From Silene noctiflora (lineage: Eukaryota; Streptophyta; Magnoliopsida; Caryophyllales; Caryophyllaceae): a stretch of 21,255 nt of DNA. The stretch lies in contig VHZZ01001964.1 of the NCBI GenBank assembly GCA_009801015.1, forward strand, positions 53,365-74,619. The letters run 5' to 3'. Position numbers and translations under genes: made by a program. Shown in pieces: positions 1-9,376 of this stretch (positions within the stretch are counted from its first letter, which is position 1; each line of letters begins with the position of its first letter). The notes below the pieces were generated by a model, which was given only the letters and a program-made list of their open reading frames with translations, had not been told where the DNA came from and ran no database searches.

Positions 1-1082
1 CATAGAAATGCACTAGAAAAACAAATGGGAAGCAATTGACTAGGAAAATGACTATAAAGACCCAAATAGCATGCAAAATGAGGTTGGTTAAGGGATTAAA
101 AGTGTGTAAATTAAAACGGCATCACCAAACATTGTAATATTCAACCATCAGATTATTTGATCTTGAGTTTCAACCCATTAAAATAATTTGGTTTTAAAAG
201 TCTTATTAAACATCTCAAGCTACCCATATTGGAAATGTAGTAAATAACTAGACAATAGTTCACTTCAACTATTCGACAAAATAGCCGTAAAAAAAACTAT
301 TCCACAAAATTGACACAATAAAGTTAGGTACACACTAAGAGCTTATTTGTGAACTTGGGGCTCAAAAATTTGATTTATATGTTATTTACCGAGCTTGATT
401 TTGGAGAATTACGGAGATGATACCTTATAGGATTAAAAAAAACATATGATTACCTTGTAGAAAAACTCAAAATGCAACGATCATAGTGACAACATAGGTA
501 GCACCAAAACAGACACAGATACGGACACGTGGCATGAAATCCAATGAAATTTAGAACACTTGAAGCGTTATTTAAATTTAAAAATATATATTTTATAGTT
601 ATAAATGTACGATTTTATTTTGTAAAAATATTTGATATTAAATTTAAACAAGAGAAGGTAAAATTTGACATTGACTATAATTCATTCTCATTTACCACCC
701 GAGCCCATGTATGTTGTAATTAATCTTTTTCGACATCTCATTCCTTGTCTAAATAACATCATTCACCCTCAATTCAACTCATTTACTCACCAAACTTCAC
801 CATAAAACAACACACATCATTTCAACTTGATTCTGTGTCGAAATATGTGGAGATATGATAGACACGTGTCAAAGACATATCCAAATATCATAGACATGTA
901 TCAGATACATGTCCAAATGAATGAAGAAAATCAAACAGTAGATATCACGTTTTGGTGATCTCCTTAAAAGATAAAATTGATTAAATAGAAGTTAAGGGGA
1001 ACGGTTAACAAGTAAGTATTCATAAATTGTAGGATTAGCTAGTAAAATTTGGAAAAACAAAGAGTTATCTTGCAATAAAACC
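1..1082. other. AT-rich intergenic stretch, no gene seen
   Basis: No convincing coding frame, RNA gene or element boundary is visible. Two G-box-like cores occur: CACGTGGC at 526-533 and ACACGTGT at 862-869. The second lies in a stretch of repeated GACA/CATGT words (about 855-920). Such cores are bound by bZIP/bHLH factors in plant promoters. Here they are more than 1.3 kb from the nearest candidate gene start, so a regulatory role is only a possibility. Confidence 0.5.
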
Positions 1083-1084
1083 TA

Positions 1085-1359
1085 CTCCCTCCTATCCGGA
1101 ATAACTGTCCCATTTGGACAATGGCACGAAAATTAAGAAATAGAGTTAAATAATGAAATGTATTGTATAGGGGTATGAATATAGGTGGGGTAATGAGTTA
1201 ATAAGATGGGTTAATGGTGGGTTGGGTAGTAATATGTGTAAAGTAACAAGGGTAACATGATAATTTCATAACAAAAAACATTACCAAAAATAGACAATGG
1301 GACATTATTGTGAATAGACGGAAATGGATAATGGGACATTTATCGAGAATAGGAGGGAG
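1085..1359. mobile_element. Stowaway-like MITE (complete)
   Basis: A 275-bp non-coding element. The left end reads CTCCCTCCTATCCGGAATAA; the right end, read from the other strand, starts CTCCCTCCTATTCTCGATAA, and both inner arms continue into TGTCCCATT-like sequence. A TA dinucleotide flanks each side (1083-1084 and 1360-1361), the target duplication expected of Tc1/mariner-type insertion. Termini, size and TA duplication fit the Stowaway class. It encodes nothing and would need a mariner-like transposase in trans. A 70-aa open frame starting near its right end is a chance frame. Confidence 0.85.
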
Positions 1360-2060
1360 TATATCTTTATTTATAAAAGTGTCTTATATAAAAATGGGTG
1401 TTTTGAAAATTCAATAAGTCTCTCTGAAGACGTATATATCCGTCTGAAGATTAAAACGAGTCAAATATATGTCACTTGTATTCTAATATCTACGTATTTG
1501 GTTTTTGTCTTATCTATAAAAGTGATAGTTATTTAACCCTTTTAAACTTAAAGAGATAATGTAGGTTCTTAAATGAGATTTTGTGTTGAAAATTAAACTC
1601 CAAATTAATTGTTGAGAGGAGAGTTTGGAGGTATAAGGTCAAATTTCAACCTCAATAAGTCTGTTGTGACGGATTAAATATTATCCACGTGGATAGATAA
1701 GACAAAAGTAAGAGCATTTAGGGAATGACAAATAAGTTGTTGATATTTGGGTTTTATTAGATCCGTTTGTAAATTTCAAATTCGGAGGTTTCATAAAGTG
1801 GGGAAGAAAAATGGGGCGTGAAAACCAAGAATTAACCCACATGACATAACTATCCCGCAATTAAGATTCGGTGGGTGTGTACTGTTTTATACAGCTACAG
1901 CGTAAACATAAAAACTCAGAGCTGGTGCCCACGGAAGTCTAATAAAACCAGCAGCAAATACTACTATTGCTTTCTTTTCTCGAATAAATATTGTGAATTA
2001 ACCCCACGGCCCCACCTATATTAAAATCCACCATCATTATTCTCACACTTTATCGCAACT
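1360..2060. other. Intergenic stretch upstream of the small candidate gene
   Basis: No gene or repeat with recognisable ends is seen. The sequence is AT-rich and would hold the distal promoter of the candidate gene at 2204 if that gene is real. Confidence 0.4.
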
Positions 2061-2077
2061 AACTATATATACATGCA

Positions 2078-2084
2078 TATAAAC
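2078..2084 (+). promoter_or_regulatory. Putative TATA box of the small candidate gene
   Basis: TATAAAC lies 120 bases before the ATG at 2204, just after an alternating TATATATAC run (2063-2071). A start of transcription about 30 bases downstream would fall in or next to the ATT microsatellite and give a leader of roughly 95 bases. The assignment depends on the downstream frame being a real gene. Confidence 0.4.
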
Positions 2085-2097
2085 CCCTCCAACATTT

Positions 2098-2130
<33 letters not shown>
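2098..2130. repeat. ATT trinucleotide microsatellite
   Basis: About ten uninterrupted ATT units lie between the putative TATA box and the ATG of the small candidate gene, so the repeat would be in its promoter or leader. Trinucleotide tracts of this length usually vary in length between individuals. Confidence 0.9.
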
Positions 2131-2203
2131 CCCACAAATTAACATTTTTAAGGGGAAAAACAAGGTAAAAGTTTCACATAAATTATTTGGTTAGTAACTA
2201 ATA

Positions 2204-2401
2204 ATGGCATCTCTTGTGTTGTTGGTATCTGAGTTTTTGCATCCTCATAACATGCATTTGGCATACAATTATAATACAAACAATCAAGAATTGAAGAAAG
2301 ATGGAGAAGAAAAGGGGAAAACCAAAAGGGAGGTTGATTTAGTTGTACAAGATGAAGAATTGTTTCATTTGTGTCTTGATTCTCAACTTATTTGGCCTTA
2401 A
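2204..2401 (+). CDS. Possible small gene, unrecognised 65-aa protein
   Basis: I do not recognise this product. It is a single uninterrupted frame with a favourable plant start context (A at -3, G at +4), preceded at 120 bases by TATAAAC. The protein starts MASLVLLVSEFLHPHN, has a lysine/glutamate-rich middle (about residues 30-45) and ends in an acidic-hydrophobic tail, LDSQLIWP. The first 13 residues are hydrophobic, but the stretch is short and broken by Glu and His, so it is not a clear signal peptide. Downstream TTGTAATTTGTAAT (about 2437-2453) and an AATAAG word near 2503 could act as polyadenylation elements. For a real gene: context, TATA box and absence of overlap with any repeat. Against: the short frame and no family I can name. 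An exon of a longer gene or a chance frame remain possible. Confidence 0.35.
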   Translation: MASLVLLVSEFLHPHNMHLAYNYNTNNQELKKDGEEKGKTKREVDLVVQDEELFHLCLDSQLIWP

Positions 2402-2879
2402 ACAAGCATGCATTCTACATTATTGTAACACTCTATTATTGTAATTTGTAATTATCGGCTCAGCTTGTTATTACTCGCTAATCTATGTGCTTTTTATTAT
2501 TAAATAAGGGATGGAAATGTAGATAAGTTGGTTATTGCATACTAACAACGTCGGATTATTTTACTAGTGTATTTCTCGTTTATTTGTTAATTTTACTAGT
2601 ATATTTCTAGCTCGTTGAGTAGTAATTTGTGGAGAATTGTTGCACACTCACAGTCGTTGTTGCCTGCGTTCGCGGCCGAGCAACAACGATTATCAGCCAT
2701 GCATGCATGCATTAGGGAGGTTGTTACCCGTCCTCTCGCCCCTTCCCCCACCCTCCTTGCTAACCTTCATATCTTTTCTTTCCAGATTGACTGCTTTTCA
2801 TGATGATTGATGATGGTATTACCACTACCCGCCTGTTCTTTTCTTTCACATGTACCATCCCCCCACCTATATAGATGAC

Positions 2880-3060
2880 AAAAGCTTACTCGACCCGATC
2901 CGTCCGAAACCCGAAATTTGGGTGAACCGAATCTGACCCAACCCAAGGCTAAACTGATAGCCGATATTTGGTCCCAACTTGAACTCAATCTAAACCAACC
3001 GAACATACCAGCGACTCGATATTGACTCAATCAAACAATGACCCGATAATGAATTTGCTT
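2880..3060. repeat. Degenerate GACCC/CCGAA-rich simple-type repeat
   Basis: The stretch is made of loosely repeated words such as GACCCGA, AACCCGAAA, TGACCCAACCC and ACTCAATC. Similar texture continues to about 3350 and reappears in the coiled-coil gene intron at 4500-4920. It has no stable reading frame. An 87-aa minus-strand frame over it is compositional. It is probably old, decayed repetitive DNA common between plant genes. Confidence 0.5.
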
Positions 3061-3164
3061 AATAACAGATCAAATTGACATTCACCTTATTTATTTTCAC
3101 ATAAAACAAAAACAAAAACACTTACAAAATTATTTTAACATGAAATTACCTATCCAAACTCGAA

Positions 3165-3232
3165 TGCATTAGATAAAATACATGCATGATAACCTGACTG
3201 CATTAGATAAAATACATGCATAATAACAGACC
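3165..3232. repeat. 34-bp tandem duplication, two copies
   Basis: TGCATTAGATAAAATACATG starts at 3165 and again at 3199. Both copies continue through CAT.ATAAC and end close to a CTGAC word. The copies are nearly identical up to a small indel near the end of the second, so the duplication is fairly recent. No function is evident. Confidence 0.85.
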
Positions 3233-3432
3233 TGACTTGTCACCCGGTGATAGCCCGACATGAACCGTGACGGAGCCAAATCCGTCATTGAGCCAACACA
3301 ATCAAAACATGATATGACCGGACCTGCTTTAACCTGACCGTTAACCAATCCGAGTACCACTTCTAGCTACATGCACCGAGTTATCGGATTTATGAATTCA
3401 CAAAGCGTTTGTATTAAAGGTTGTGTTTAGCA

Positions 3433-3433
3433 N

Positions 3434-3479
<46 letters not shown>
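3433..3479. repeat. Ambiguous base followed by a 46-base poly-A run
   Basis: One N at 3433 is followed by 46 uninterrupted A. The true length is uncertain, because homopolymers of this size are poorly resolved by most sequencing methods and the N marks a consensus problem. It could be the tail of a decayed non-LTR retroposon or a pseudogene running left to right, but I found neither a recognisable body upstream nor a flanking target duplication. An assembly artefact is equally possible. Confidence 0.7.
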
Positions 3480-3481
<2 letters not shown>

Positions 3482-3766
3482 AATTGATTACTGCGTATTA
3501 TGTCGCCATATGGCTATAAATTCATAAGATAGTTACTATTAGTCGTCAATATAATTACCCATATTGTCGATATAATACACATGAAAACACACTACCAATA
3601 ATGATCGAATACGTTACTCGGACTCTTTAGCTCCGATCACACAGTACCAATATCCGATTCTCGGACACCGCAATGCAACAAGATACTTATCAAATTTCAA
3701 ATTACTGTCCAAATTAGCAATCTTTTAAGCATTTTCCAATCAAAACTTCCATACAACACCTGATCG
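3480..3766 (-). other. Probable 3'UTR and downstream flank of the coiled-coil gene
   Basis: This stretch follows the TGA of the coiled-coil gene on its sense strand and shows no coding frame. The part nearest the gene (about 3600-3766) is likely transcribed as 3'UTR. No canonical AATAAA is seen, which is usual for plant genes, so the cleavage site cannot be placed. Confidence 0.4.
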
Positions 3767-6700
3767 TCAAAGTTTGAACAATGCCCCTTGATCATCTCCA
3801 AAGAGAACATCAAAAGGTCGACCTTTGTTAAGGCTATCTTTCAAGATTGATATCTGGCCATCTTTAAGGAGAGTATCTTCTTCAAGGGCGTCTATCTTCT
3901 TCTTTAAGGAGTTGAGTTCGTGGTTTAGCAACATGTTCTTTTCGCTGTATCGTTTCACTTCCTCCCACATCAAGTCTCTTTCTTGACTCACTTTTGTTAG
4001 AGTCCTTCTAATACTGCCTAAATCTTCCTCCCGTGACTGCACTTCGCCTTGTAGCTGATTTATAGTTCCATCCTTTTCAATCATCTATACAAATGAAGAT
4101 AGCCTTGATGATTACTAAAAACTTCGGTAAAAGAGAATGTATAGGTGACAGAATCTCAGTTGTTGAGTCAAGCACGAGATAACGAGGTATAGTGAGCTCA
4201 CCTGAAGCTCAAAATTCTTCATCTTGTGATTCAAGCAAGAAACAGTGTCAAATGCATCTTGTATCTCACTTCTAAGAACATCGTGACTTTGCAGAGCTCG
4301 TGTTAACTCTGCCTGTACTCGCTCAATTTCCTTCTCCTTACAGTACAGTTTCTCCTTGAGTATGCTTGTCAGCAAACTCTCTGCCCTGAGCTCAGATATC
4401 AGATCACCCTTTCAAGAGATCAAACATCCACACAAGAAAAGACAAAAGTGTGAGTTATATGTATGAGATGATATTTGCTTAGGAGACAACAAGAGCTACT
4501 GTGACATAAATTACGCGAAACCTGACTCAAGCAACCCGAAACTGATTGAGCGAGTACAGGCAGAGTTAATAAAGTAAGCTTTATAACTGCCACAATCCGA
4601 TTTCTTCCCAAGAATCCGATCCCAAAACACATAGGACTCGATATGATTGATGATGACCGAATAAGTCCGCTTCATAATGATCCAAATAAGTCCGAGTAAC
4701 TTGGAAAAAAAATGGACCGCTTGTTAAACCAAACGTGTGAAGTCTCTATCTGAGCTTCAATAAATATGATGAAATTTTAGCTTATGACTTGCCAAAGTCG
4801 ATCCAACTTGAAACAAGAAAATAACTGCCACATAATGACCCAAAGAATGGCATTGAACCAGTACAAGCAAACTCAATATGACTTGCCCTGCCTTGACACA
4901 ATAACGACTAGTGACTCGATTGTCACCTCTAAATGCTTATTATGTTAAAAAGAAAAATAAAATTGTATCGAGCTTACCTCCACCGCCACTCTGTCCAAAG
5001 TCTTTGATTTCCGGTTGTCGTTTTCACATGATTCAGGCTTATGATAGTTTAGCTCGTCTTTCTTCGTTAAAACAGAACCAGTTTTTCCTAGACTTCTACG
5101 TAGTTCCTCTAAACCCTGCTTAAATCCTTGAACCTTCATATCATATTGAATAACAGTATGTGCTTCCTGTATACCTTTAGGACGACTTTCTCTCCCAATA
5201 ATCCTAAGCATCTCCTCGCATGCCTGAACACTCTCATTCAATAGTAACAATCCCATCTTTTGCAGGCACTGAACACAAGACGCCAGCTCCTTATCGAGTT
5301 TTAATCCTGACCGCCCACCCACTTCCCCAGTTCCCTTTAAACGTTCCAATAAATATATATTTTCATTTCGAAGAGACTCAACTTCTACTGTACAACTCTC
5401 CAACTTTCTCCTCAAAACCTGTTCAACTTCTGCTAACCGCGATTGCTCCACCTGCAATTTATGTGTAACATTCTGAAATTTTCCCGAAATTTGCCGCGTT
5501 TCAATCGCAGAATTTAAGGACTGGCGTAACCCATCAATTGTCCTTTCTTGTTCACTGAACATCCCTCGAAGCCTTGAAGATTTTTTCGTTAACTCAGTAT
5601 TTTCTTTTTCCTGTTCTTTGATGTTTCTTTCCATACAGGATTGAATTTCTTCAGAAATTTCCAGTTTATCTTTGACATCCGACAGTATCTTTTGCAGACT
5701 ATCATTTTCTGATCTAGTTTCATCCAGTTTATCCATCAGGTCCTTGAGGTTTGCCTCCATTTGAGATAGCCTATCTTTGTAGTCTCTTTCTTTGTCGTAG
5801 AAAGCCGAAATTTCCCTTTGAAGGGATACATTGTGCTCTGCAACCTCTTTTAATCGACCCTTTAACCTTTTCTCTTCTGATTCGAAAACTCTCAGTTTAG
5901 ATTCCCATTCATCTAACCTCCTATCAGGGAAAATATTACTATATTCTCTTTCAAATAAGAAGCTATGGTTGTCGACAGCAACAGTATCTTGATCAAGAAC
6001 ATCCTTCAGAGTACAACAGTTTCTTTGCATATCCTCTTCCAAGGGATTAATTTGCACATCTAGATGCTTATCAGAGACTTTTGTTGGCATTGGTGGCCAG
6101 TTAGAGCAGAGCTCATTAGGGTTCAAATCACGGAACTGTTCTAACCTCAGAAGCTTTTCGACTACGTGTTTTGCAAGTTTTCTTGGAGACTCAGGCCGAT
6201 GCTCAGACCTCAGAGAATCCCTGGATGCACTATGAGACCTGTTTAATAGGTTACTGTCGGAAAAAACACGGTTGTGCACACCTCTTCGACGATTATCCTT
6301 TATCCTGAAATTCTCTTGATGATGATCACCATCCATGTATAGATCTAATACCTGGCCTGATATTGAAGTTGAACCAAAGGAAGTTTGTGGTGAACTTGGG
6401 TTTGATGTGCTTGAAGAAGCATGATTGCATAGGATTTCAGGTTTTGAATCCCTATCCCTAAACTGAAAATGGCTGCATATCACATCATACAAGACAAAAA
6501 TCAGTCCACAGCAAGGCTAAAAAATGTAATATGGTCACTTATTCAATAATCAGAATGAGACAGGGCGCCACAATACTCGCATATTATATTGATGTAATGC
6601 TACTTTTCTACGTTGTACGGAGTAATATTTTATATAAATACTGAGGAGGCAAATTCTTTCTGTAACCTCTGATGACAGAAACGTTTTCCCTTATCAAAGT

Positions 6701-7086
6701 CCTAAACTTTTACAGCAGTCACGAAGAACTTACCAATCCGAACAATCACATTCACCATGACTTGATGAAAATCTTTGCTGATTCCTTAACCTGGTAAAAT
6801 CTTCTTCATTGAACCTACTGTTATCAATGGCTGCTGATGACGTTGACAGAGTTTGGCTCCTCCTAAGAACTGAGTGCCTTGATATGGTCTTTGTTTCATT
6901 AACTTTTTTGTCAGCCACTGGGAAGAAGTTTTCAGAATTTCGGTACTTGTTACTGACATTCTGAGAACCAACTGTTTTCTGTCGAATAAGTGCAGGCTGA
7001 AGTTTCTTTCCTCCTGTAGCTGCAGAATTTTCATGGTGTTCGCTTCCAAGTGATGAAGTAGATTTGAGAAAGAATATCTTTTTCAT
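3767..7086 (-). CDS. Long coiled-coil protein (790 aa), plant family of AT2G39300/AT3G55060 type
   Basis: Four coding exons on the minus strand: 7086-6734, 6472-4978, 4408-4202 and 4084-3767 (stop TGA at 3769-3767). Every junction is GT-AG (donors GTAAGT, GTAAGC, GTGAGC; acceptors ATGCAG, TTGAAAG, GTATAG), and the total of 2373 nt is in phase. The protein begins MKKIFFLKSTSS, followed by a Ser/Arg-rich, probably disordered region to about residue 210 and a conserved-looking SPRKLAKHVVEKL block (213-225). A long Glu/Lys/Leu coiled coil runs about 304-497, then a Cys-containing helix (LDKELASCVQCLQKMGLLLL, starting near 510). The block GDLISELRAESLLTSILKEK (617-636) opens a second coiled coil that runs nearly to the end. 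From memory, the MKK.FF start and the C-terminal blocks match Arabidopsis proteins named only as 'CAP-Gly domain linker' or myosin-heavy-chain-like. There is no motor, CAP-Gly or membrane segment. The function is unknown; a scaffold or cytoskeleton-linked role is inference. The gene looks intact. Confidence 0.9.
4303..4327 (-). repeat. 25-bp exon segment with an exact inverted copy in the next intron
   Basis: On the sense (minus) strand this part of the third coding exon runs ATTGAGCG to AGAGTTAA. The same 25 bases occur on the plus strand at 4545-4569, inside the intron just upstream (4409-4977). In the pre-mRNA the two copies are complementary and could pair into a 25-bp stem with a loop of about 217 bases that includes the acceptor at 4409. 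A diverged direct relative of the intronic copy lies at about 4852-4877. Confidence 0.85.
4409..4977 (-). other. Second coding-region intron of the coiled-coil gene, rich in degenerate repeat words
   Basis: The donor is GTAAGC after codon 616; the acceptor is TTGAAAG before GGT. The intron shares words with the intergenic repeat near 2.9-3.3 kb (ACCCGAAACTGA, AATAAGTCCG twice, ATAACTGCCACA twice) and holds the inverted exon copy. Open frames on either strand here are not coding. Confidence 0.75.
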
Positions 7087-7153
7087 CCTTAATCGTCAAG
7101 ATGGATCAAACCATTTTATCAGTTTCAGCTAAGCTTTTTGATGTCAAATGACC
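7087..7153 (-). promoter_or_regulatory. 5'UTR of the coiled-coil gene (second exon part) with a two-codon uORF
   Basis: The acceptor TCTATCATTCTAG, with a long pyrimidine-rich tract, ends at 7154 and starts this exon. The leader then carries ATG GTT TGA (7114-7106), a complete Met-Val-stop frame that ends 19 bases before the main ATG at 7086. Minimal uORFs this close to the start can lower reinitiation. The effect here is inference. Confidence 0.55.
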
Positions 7154-7806
7154 CTAGAATGATAGACAAGGATGACAAGGTGGGTGTGAGTATACCAACA
7201 TTTCTTCGCAACACTCATAAATCTGCTAATAACTGAACAGCAACTGAACCATATGCAAGCTATGTTACTCTGACTCGGCCACAAGAGCCGGATATAGGTA
7301 TATATATTCAAGTGTCGGAATAGACATAACTCCATATTTTACACTTATAGGAGTTTCCATTAGAATGAGGATACAGGTGCATGCTGGAAAGAACATATTA
7401 ACAAAACTACATCACAAATATCAGATTTTACACTTACAGGGCTTTTTAGTTTGGGTTATCCAATATCCATAAGCAAACCTCTCGGTGTTGTTAAAAAAAG
7501 GGGCTAGATGGTACATCTGACCCCCTTATATATCTTGCCGTTGTGGGAGCCTTTGAGACCTGGCGTAATATTATTGTTCTACTAGTTAGAACAAAAATGT
7601 ACTCCGTATAAGTTCCCACAAATGTAAATTTTTGGTTGGTTCGAAAACATTTAGGAAAGCGGAATCAAACCATATATCCGTCTTAACCACCAGGCAAAGA
7701 GTTTCTAAGTACTAGTTACAAAATTGAAGTAAGAAGAATAAAGTTGAGAATGTATATAAAATAAGAGAAATGCAAGTTATGCTAAGATGGATTATTGAGC
7801 ACTTAC
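7154..7806 (-). other. 5'UTR intron of the coiled-coil gene
   Basis: The donor G|GTAAGTGC lies at 7806 and the acceptor ATTCTAG at 7154, giving an intron of 653 bases. The sequence between them has no coding features. Leader introns are common in plant genes and can raise expression, but nothing here shows that directly. Confidence 0.6.
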
Positions 7807-8075
7807 CCACAACTGGTTGGCAGATGAACAAGCAAGAGTTCCACATACAGTTGCACCAAAAAAATGAACAATACTTAAATTTGTGTGCAAATTTGTCTGC
7901 TGTCAGACGAACAATTGTTTTCACAGAAATATGAGATGGTGTATGTCAAAATCTAAGGATCAGATGAAAATGACAAATACCCACATGAAACAGAATGTGA
8001 TTAAAATGAAAGTAAGGTAAATAGATGATCAGGTGAAGAAGTTTGAAATAAATTAATAGAGGTTGTTTGGAGTGG
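7807..8075 (-). promoter_or_regulatory. Non-coding first exon of the coiled-coil gene
   Basis: This exon is inferred from a TATA box at 8108-8102, a pyrimidine-rich CTCTCTCCACTCC about 30 bases downstream that suits a plant transcription start, and a strong GTAAGT donor at 7806. It holds upstream ATGs, one of which (in ATGTGGGTATTTG) opens a short frame closed by TGA within the exon. The exact start is uncertain by tens of bases. Confidence 0.5.
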
Positions 8076-8101
8076 AGAGAGTATCTCGGGATTGAACCCA
8101 A

Positions 8102-8108
8102 TTATATA
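8102..8108 (-). promoter_or_regulatory. Putative TATA box of the coiled-coil gene
   Basis: On the minus strand TATATAA sits in the context GCCTATATAATTGG and is followed at about 30 bases by a CT-rich initiator-like stretch. It is the best core promoter I see upstream of the gene and agrees with the leader exon model. Confidence 0.5.
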
Positions 8109-8760
8109 GGCGAATGTATAGCACCAGAACTTGTGTTTCTTTATTTCATACCCTATACTAAAAAGTAGTCTTCGTGTGTCTGAGTGATAACCAAGCTTGT
8201 TTTTTAGAAAAAAAGAGTACCCGAATTAAGCTCAGTTGTCTCAAATAAGCTTTATATAAAACCCGTCACACATTCAGATAATACGAGACATATAACAAAA
8301 TAGCCCAAGAAAATTAGAAAAAGATACAAGTATGAAATTAATGAATAATAAATAATACAAGACTTAACCACTCCGTATTTAATTTACGTAACAAGATAGT
8401 GGATGGAAGAAAGATAGAATAATGGTATGGACTATGGTAATGGAAAGAAGTAGAAAGAGTAGTAAAAGGTAAGAAAGGCAAAAGTAGAAAGTGTGAAGGG
8501 AAATAGGGAGTTTGACGTAAAAACAATGATGGATAGACGACAGTGGACATAGAGTTGTTGTAGAGTACAGTGTAGTGAGTATGTGTTAATCTACTTTAGC
8601 ATTGTTTGGTTTAATTTAAGGGAGGGGCCTCATTTGTGTCCAAAAGTTTAAGAAGAGGAATCATGTTAACAGGGTAGGCCATATTAACCCATCATTAACC
8701 TTCTAATTTATCATCTTGTAGGACTACTTTTTTTAACAAGACTATTTTTCTCACTGCCAA
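8109..8760. other. Upstream region of the coiled-coil gene
   Basis: No gene is seen. At 8395-8550 the minus strand is strongly CT-rich (runs of TTTCTACTTC and CTTTCTTAC), giving a 70-aa compositional frame that I do not accept. Such tracts are typical of plant promoters or leaders, so a second, more distal start site for the coiled-coil gene is conceivable. Confidence 0.4.
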
Positions 8761-8762
8761 GC

Positions 8763-9065
8763 ACTCCCTCCTATTCTTCTTTTTTTTTCCACTGTTTCTG
8801 GGCACGGGTATATTAAGATGAGGAATAAAATAAGAGTAAAAAAGTTGGGTGGAGTTTGGTGATAGAAGAGAGGAATGAATAAGTAAGAGCTAAATAAGAA
8901 ATTGTGAGCCACAAACATTAAAAAAAAAGGAATAAAATAGGAGTAAAAGAGGTGGGTTGGGTTTGGTGATAGGAGATAGTGATGAATAAAATAAGAGAAA
9001 AAGTTTCCAAAATAAGAAAGGAGAAGAAAACCTAAATAATCCGTTTAAGAAAATAGAAGAGGATA
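8763..9065. mobile_element. Decayed Stowaway-like element with an internal duplication
   Basis: The left edge, CACTCCCTCCTATTCTTCTT, has the Stowaway terminal consensus. A weakly matching right edge (AATAAGAAAGGAGAAG) lies near 9010-9030, and I could not define a target duplication. Inside, about 50 bases starting AGGAATAAAATAAGAGTAAA at 8821 recur at 8928 (offset 107) with a few changes and the shared core GTTTGGTGATAG. Either one element duplicated internally or two elements inserted nearby. Confidence 0.5.
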
Positions 9066-9274
9066 CAATATATTATGAATTTATGAGTTTATGACATGCA
9101 CGGTCCATCTTCAAGTTTTGGGTTGTCATACGACCCTTTATGTTATTATAAAAGGTAATATTGTGAGTTGTTGTTCGACTACCAATAACCCACATTCTTA
9201 CGACACTGTCAAGTTGTTAGTGTGTATAGACATTTTAATTTAACTTTTAAACTTTTCATTTTAGACGGTTAATT

Positions 9275-9376
9275 TTATTTGAAGGTTTCAGACGGGTCTT
9301 ATTTGACCATTTTAGTGAAAATGTTACCATTTAAAAATGGTCACAAAAGGTCAGTCTGAAGGAAACCTTCAGATAA
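9275..9376. repeat. Foldback repeat with arms of about 40 bp
   Basis: The left arm 9275-9313 (TTATTTGAAGGTTTCAGACG onward to GACCATTTT) is complementary to the right arm 9334-9376 (AAAATGGTCA onward to CCTTCAGATAA), with a small insertion and few mismatches, around a loop of about 20 bases. The size and lack of coding suggest a short foldback MITE. I see no clear target duplication. Confidence 0.8.

Noticed and set aside
1324-1536. 70-aa plus-strand frame
   Set aside because: It starts inside a Stowaway-like MITE and crosses its right end; there is no coding character.
2767-3030. 87-aa minus-strand open frame
   Set aside because: It lies in degenerate GACCC-type repeat DNA; its Arg/Gly/Ser composition follows from the repeat words and no domain is visible.
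4945-4977. Last ten codons of the long coiled-coil frame past the GAG codon at 4978
   Set aside because: They are intron read-through: GTAAGC follows codon 616, and the conserved GDLISELRAES block continues in phase from the exon at 4408.
6473-6492. ATG at 6492 as the start of a separate 515-aa protein
   Set aside because: The codons before residue H119 are intron sequence; ATGCAG at 6473 is an acceptor that joins in phase with the exon ending at 6734, which supplies the family-like MKK start.
8338-8550. 70-aa minus-strand frame rich in Phe, Pro and Ser
   Set aside because: It is a CT-rich compositional frame in the upstream region with no homology I recognise.
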